This document shows, in pieces, positions 61,015-64,000 of a DNA stretch of 64,000 nucleotides (the stretch's first letter is position 1; every line of letters begins with the position of its first letter). Where the stretch lies: positions 2,914,001 to 2,978,000 of the forward strand of contig NZ_OZ201293.1 in NCBI RefSeq assembly GCF_964332355.1, given 5' to 3'. The position numbers were made by a program, and so were the translations under genes. This DNA comes from Imbroritus primus. GTDB taxonomy: Bacteria; Pseudomonadota; Gammaproteobacteria; Burkholderiales; Burkholderiaceae. The notes under the pieces are model-generated. The model searched no databases, was not told where the DNA came from, and saw nothing but the letters and a program-made list of their open reading frames with translations.

Positions 61015-61083
61015 GAGGCGCCGGAGTCTGTCGACGGCGCCTCTAACATAAATGGGCGAGGTGTGTGGTACACAGCCCGCCCA
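61015..61083 (-). other. Hairpins between rpsG and fusA
   Basis: GAGGCGCCG-N11-CGGCGCCTC (61015-61043) is a perfect 9-bp stem just upstream of the fusA ribosome site. TGGGCG-N19-CGCCCA (61053-61083) precedes it on the minus strand. Neither has a U-run. Confidence 0.45.
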
Positions 61084-61111
61084 GTCACCAACAGCGATGT
61101 TTCGCGTCCGC

Positions 61112-61582
61112 TTAGAAACGGAAGTGCGAGAACGCCTTGTTGGCTTCGGCCATGCGGTGCACTTCGTCACGCTTTTTCATTGCACCGCCACGGCCTTCCG
61201 CGGCTTCCAGCAGTTCACCGGCCAGACGCAGGTCCATGGACTTTTCGCTGCGCTTCTTCGCAGCTTCACGCAACCAGCGCATCGACAATGCCGAACGACG
61301 CGACGGGCGCACTTCCACAGGCACCTGATAGTTGGCACCGCCCACGCGGCGGCTCTTCACTTCCACAACCGGCTTGACGTTGTTCAGCGCAGCCAGGAAC
61401 ACCTCGATCGGCGACTTGCCGGCTTTCTTTTCGATCTGTTCGAAAGCACCGTAGACAATCCGCTCGGCAACCGACTTCTTGCCGTCAAGCATGATCATGT
61501 TCATGAACTTGGCGACTTCAACGTTACCGAACTTCGGATCCGGCAATACTTCCCGCTTGGGGACTTCACGACGACGTGGCAT
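61112..61582 (-). CDS. rpsG: 30S ribosomal protein S7
   Basis: MPRRREVPKREVLPDPKFGN and VGGANYQVPVEVRPSRRSALSMRWL, in two parts, identify S7, which nucleates the 3' domain of 16S rRNA. In E. coli it represses the str operon. The 156-residue length is the common one. Confidence 0.98.
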   Translation of the reverse strand: MPRRREVPKREVLPDPKFGNVEVAKFMNMIMLDGKKSVAERIVYGAFEQIEKKAGKSPIEVFLAALNNVKPVVEVKSRRVGGANYQVPVEVRPSRRSALSMRWLREAAKKRSEKSMDLRLAGELLEAAEGRGGAMKKRDEVHRMAEANKAFSHFRF

Positions 61583-61668
61583 GTTTCTTCCTTTTCAATT
61601 CAGTTGAGAGCCCGGCTCTCCAGCCATCGACTGGCACACTTTGCCGCGGATGGCCACTTACTGGACGG

Positions 61669-61687
61669 CAACGGAAACGTTCCGTTG
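61669..61687 (-). other. Hairpin between rpsL and rpsG
   Basis: CAACGGAA-ACG-TTCCGTTG is a perfect 8-bp stem in the 151-base rpsL-rpsG gap. The E. coli rpsL-rpsG gap is the S7 repressor target, so a similar role is possible. The sequence itself was not matched to that target. Confidence 0.4.
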
Positions 61688-61733
61688 TACCGCCTGCTGA
61701 TGACAACGCTGTGTCCGCGAATGGACGCAGTGA

Positions 61734-62114
61734 TTACTTGGCGGCCTTCGGACGCTTCGCGCCGTACTTCGAACGCGCTTGCTTACGGTCTTTCACGCCT
61801 TGCAGGTCGAGCGAGCCGCGCACCATGTGGTAGCGCACACCCGGCAAGTCCTTCACACGGCCGCCGCGCAGCAGGATCACCGAGTGCTCCTGCAGGTTGT
61901 GGCCTTCGCCGCCGATGTACGAGATGACCTCGAAACCATTGGTCAGACGCACCTTGGCGACCTTACGCAGTGCCGAGTTCGGCTTCTTCGGCGTGGTGGT
62001 GTACACACGGGTGCACACGCCACGGCGTTGCGGACAGTTCTCCAGCGCAGGGCTCTTGCTCTTGATGACGGCAGAGCGGCGACGCTTGCGAACCAGTTGG
62101 TTGATAGTTGGCAT
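61734..62114 (-). CDS. rpsL: 30S ribosomal protein S12
   Basis: MPTINQLVRKRRRSAVIKSK and TTTPKKPNSALRKVAKVRL identify S12, the decoding-centre protein. Lys43 (in TPKKPN) and Lys88 (in RVKDLPG), the main sites of streptomycin-resistance changes, are both wild type. It opens the ribosomal cluster from a promoter 210-240 bases upstream. Confidence 0.98.
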   Translation of the reverse strand: MPTINQLVRKRRRSAVIKSKSPALENCPQRRGVCTRVYTTTPKKPNSALRKVAKVRLTNGFEVISYIGGEGHNLQEHSVILLRGGRVKDLPGVRYHMVRGSLDLQGVKDRKQARSKYGAKRPKAAK

Positions 62115-62325
62115 TGTTTCAATCCAGCGTGGTAATGACAAAACACCGCACCGTGAAAACGGCGCGGCAAGCAAATACAATCGGGTATCTGGCACTAGGA
62201 AGTGAGCGAACGCTCTCGTGAAACGTGCCGGAACATCAGGCGAATATCAAAGAGCGCAAGCTCGACCGGGGAAATTGCGATGTGCGTGGACGCACGTTCC
62301 CCAAAGCCAAAAACTCGAGCCTGAC

Positions 62326-62354
62326 ACTATATCCGGAGATTTTCCATTGGTCAA
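62326..62354 (-). promoter_or_regulatory. str operon promoter
   Basis: TTGACC (62354-62349), 17 bases, TATAGT (62331-62326) on the minus strand form the best sigma70-type promoter in the window. Its -35 abuts the recQ stop codon. The leader to rpsL is about 205 bases and includes the small hairpin GTGCGT-GG-ACGCAC (62282-62295). Confidence 0.72.
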
Positions 62355-64000
62355 CTAGGCCAGCGCGAGCGTTTGCAACAAGGCGGCCCCATAGCGCTCA
62401 AGCTTGGCGGCGCCGATACCCGGAATACCCTGCAGATCCGTCAGCGAGGCCGGGGCGCGGCGCGCCAGCTCGGCCAGGGTGGCGTCATGGAAGATCACGT
62501 ACGCGGGCACGCCGTGCTCGCGGGCAGCGTCGCCCCGCCAGCCGCGCAGGGCATTCCAGCGCGCCAGCGTAGCGGAATCCATCTCGGCCGCATGGTCCAC
62601 GCGCGCACTGGCAGTCGTCTTGCTTCGGCCGCGCCGCGCCGTTGGCGGCGGCTGCCGCAGGGTAACGCTAACTTCACCTTTGAGAACGGCCCTGGCTGCC
62701 GGCGCGAGCAGCAGCGCGCCATGCCCGCCATGGTCAACCTCCAGCAGACCATGCGCGACCAGTTGGCGGAAAATACCCATCCACTGGCTGGCGGAGAACT
62801 GCCCGCCGACACCGAAGGTCGAGAGCTTGTCATGCTGCCATTGCCGCACACGTTCGGTGAGCTGGCCGCGCAGGATGTCGGTCAGGTGCGTTGCACCAAA
62901 ATGCACGCCACTCGCCTGTGCGGCACGGTATACGCAGGACAGCGCCATCTGCGCCTCGCGCGTGCCATCGCATGTCGCGGGCGGCTCGAGGCAGGTATCG
63001 CAGTTGCCGCAGGGATGGCTGGCCTCGCCGAAATAACTAAGCAGGCGCTCGCGCCGGCATCCCGCGGTCTCGCACAAGCCGAGCAATGCATCGAGCTTGG
63101 CCGAGGAGACGCGCTTGTGCACGGCATCGGCATCCGAGTCGTCGATCATGCGTTTTTGCTGCACCACATCGCCAAGGCCATAGGCCATCCAGGCGTTGGC
63201 CGGCAGACCGTCGCGGCCGGCCCGGCCAGTCTCCTGGTAATACCCTTCGACGCTCTTGGGCAGATCGAGGTGTGCCACGAAGCGGACATCTGGCTTATCG
63301 ATCCCCATCCCAAAGGCGATGGTGGCGACGATGACGATGCCCTCTTCCCGCAGGAACCGCTGCTGGTTCATCTGTCGCACACCGGCATCTAGGCCGGCGT
63401 GGTAAGGCAAGGCGTTGATACCCTGGCTCGCCAGCCACTCGGCAGTTTCTTCCACCTTCCGGCGCGACAGGCAATAGACCACCCCGGCGTCGTGCTCGAT
63501 GCCACCCTTGCCATCCGGACGTCCATGTTCAGCACGGATGAACGCGAGCAATTGGGTACGCGCGTTGTCTTTTTCGACAATACGGTAGCGGATGTTCGGG
63601 CGATCGAAACTGGAGACGAATACCTGCGCGTCGTCCAGCGCCAGCCGATGGATGATCTCGTCGCGCGTAACAGCATCCGCCGTCGCTGTCAGCGCGATGC
63701 GCGGCACGTCGGGAAACTGCTCGTGCAGAACCGACAGCTGGATGTATTCGGGCCGAAAATCATGTCCCCACTGCGACACGCAATGGGCTTCGTCGATGGC
63801 GAAGAGCCCGATGCGGGCACGTTCCAGCAAGCCAAGAAACCGGGGGGTCAGCAGGCGCTCGGGGGCGACATAGAGCAGATCCAGCTCGCCGCGCAGCAAT
63901 GCGCGTTCGATTTCTGCCGCCTCTGCGCTCGACAAGGTGGAGTTCAGATAAGCGGCATTGACACCCAGTTCCGACAACGCCGCGACCTGGTCTTGCATCA
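62355..64000 (-). CDS. recQ: ATP-dependent DNA helicase RecQ (N-terminus outside window)
   Basis: The visible 548 codons start within the first helicase domain. Present are the DEAH-type box FAIDEAHCVSQWGHDFRP, motif III ALTATADAVTRDEI, motif VI YYQETGRAGRDG, the zinc cysteines in CRRERLLSYF and PCGNCDTC, the winged-helix domain, and a C-terminal HRDC domain (LARWNALRGWRGDAAREHGVPAYVIF in two parts). The Walker A region lies beyond the edge. RecQ unwinds DNA in recombination and fork repair. Its stop abuts the str promoter. Confidence 0.95.
   Translation of the reverse strand, partial: MQDQVAALSELGVNAAYLNSTLSSAEAAEIERALLRGELDLLYVAPERLLTPRFLGLLERARIGLFAIDEAHCVSQWGHDFRPEYIQLSVLHEQFPDVPRIALTATADAVTRDEIIHRLALDDAQVFVSSFDRPNIRYRIVEKDNARTQLLAFIRAEHGRPDGKGGIEHDAGVVYCLSRRKVEETAEWLASQGINALPYHAGLDAGVRQMNQQRFLREEGIVIVATIAFGMGIDKPDVRFVAHLDLPKSVEGYYQETGRAGRDGLPANAWMAYGLGDVVQQKRMIDDSDADAVHKRVSSAKLDALLGLCETAGCRRERLLSYFGEASHPCGNCDTCLEPPATCDGTREAQMALSCVYRAAQASGVHFGATHLTDILRGQLTERVRQWQHDKLSTFGVGGQFSASQWMGIFRQLVAHGLLEVDHGGHGALLLAPAARAVLKGEVSVTLRQPPPTARRGRSKTTASARVDHAAEMDSATLARWNALRGWRGDAAREHGVPAYVIFHDATLAELARRAPASLTDLQGIPGIGAAKLERYGAALLQTLALA

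Noticed and set aside
58949..61051. Plus-strand open frame of about 700 codons opposite fusA
   Set aside because: fusA is unquestionable; strong codon bias leaves its complement open.
61734..62114. Streptomycin-resistance change in S12
   Set aside because: Lys43 and Lys88 are both the wild-type residues.

Overview
The window is a GC-rich, gene-dense piece of a betaproteobacterial main chromosome, most likely Burkholderiaceae and closest in content and order to the Cupriavidus/Ralstonia group. This rests on protein character and synteny: IbaG-MurA next to the Mla operon, pilMNOPQ divergent from a class A PBP, MsrPQ, and recQ ahead of the str-S10-spc-alpha ribosomal cluster. No search was run. 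No rRNA, tRNA, CRISPR array, prophage or biosynthetic cluster was seen. Nearly everything is vertically inherited housekeeping DNA. The only clear mobile sequence is one small REP-associated (Y1, RAYT-type) transposase element near 16.6-17.4 kb.

Layout. 0-8.7 kb, minus strand: a cell-envelope and histidine block, in transcription order mlaF-mlaE-mlaD-mlaA-mlaC-mlaB, then a YadG/YadH-type ABC exporter, ibaG, murA, hisG and the start of hisD. 8.8-16.5 kb, minus: an orphan Bug-type solute receptor and glutamate synthase gltBD. 16.6-17.4 kb: the transposase element. 17.6-25.6 kb, minus: dgt, aroB, aroK and the type IV pilus operon pilMNOPQ. 25.9-30.4 kb: divergent class A PBP, cyaY (minus), then lptM-lysA. 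30.5-32.7 kb, minus: a secreted-repeat lipoprotein followed by msrP-msrQ. 32.8-36.9 kb, minus: System II cytochrome c biogenesis (resB-ccsB) behind a dihaem cytochrome c4. 37.3-40.2 kb, plus: yihA (engB), hemB and a CorA-type transporter. 40.2-42.5 kb, minus: dsbD and cutA. 42.6-62.1 kb, minus: a continuous ribosomal super-cluster from rpsL to rplQ, including fusA, tuf, secY, infA and rpoA. 62.4-64 kb: the C-terminal two-thirds of recQ.

How the parts work together. The Mla genes, the ABC exporter, MurA, the PBP and LptM serve the envelope. PilMNOPQ is the alignment and secretin module of type IV pili. Cytochrome c4, ResB/CcsB, DsbD and HemB all touch haem protein or cytochrome c assembly. MsrPQ repairs oxidised periplasmic proteins. 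GltBD, AroB/K, LysA and HisG/D are amino-acid biosynthesis.

I found no convincing undescribed multi-gene system. The best leads are regulatory or structural: terminator-like hairpins and sigma70-like promoters that subdivide the ribosomal cluster (rpsJ/rplC, rpsK/rpsD, rpsQ/rplN), a 12-14 residue N-terminal extension of S10, paired inverted repeats over the mla promoter, a perfect 13-bp hairpin between gltB and gltD, the transposase element with matched end motifs beside the gltB promoter, and a secreted-repeat lipoprotein in front of msrPQ. Hairpin and promoter coordinates were counted by eye and may be off by a base.
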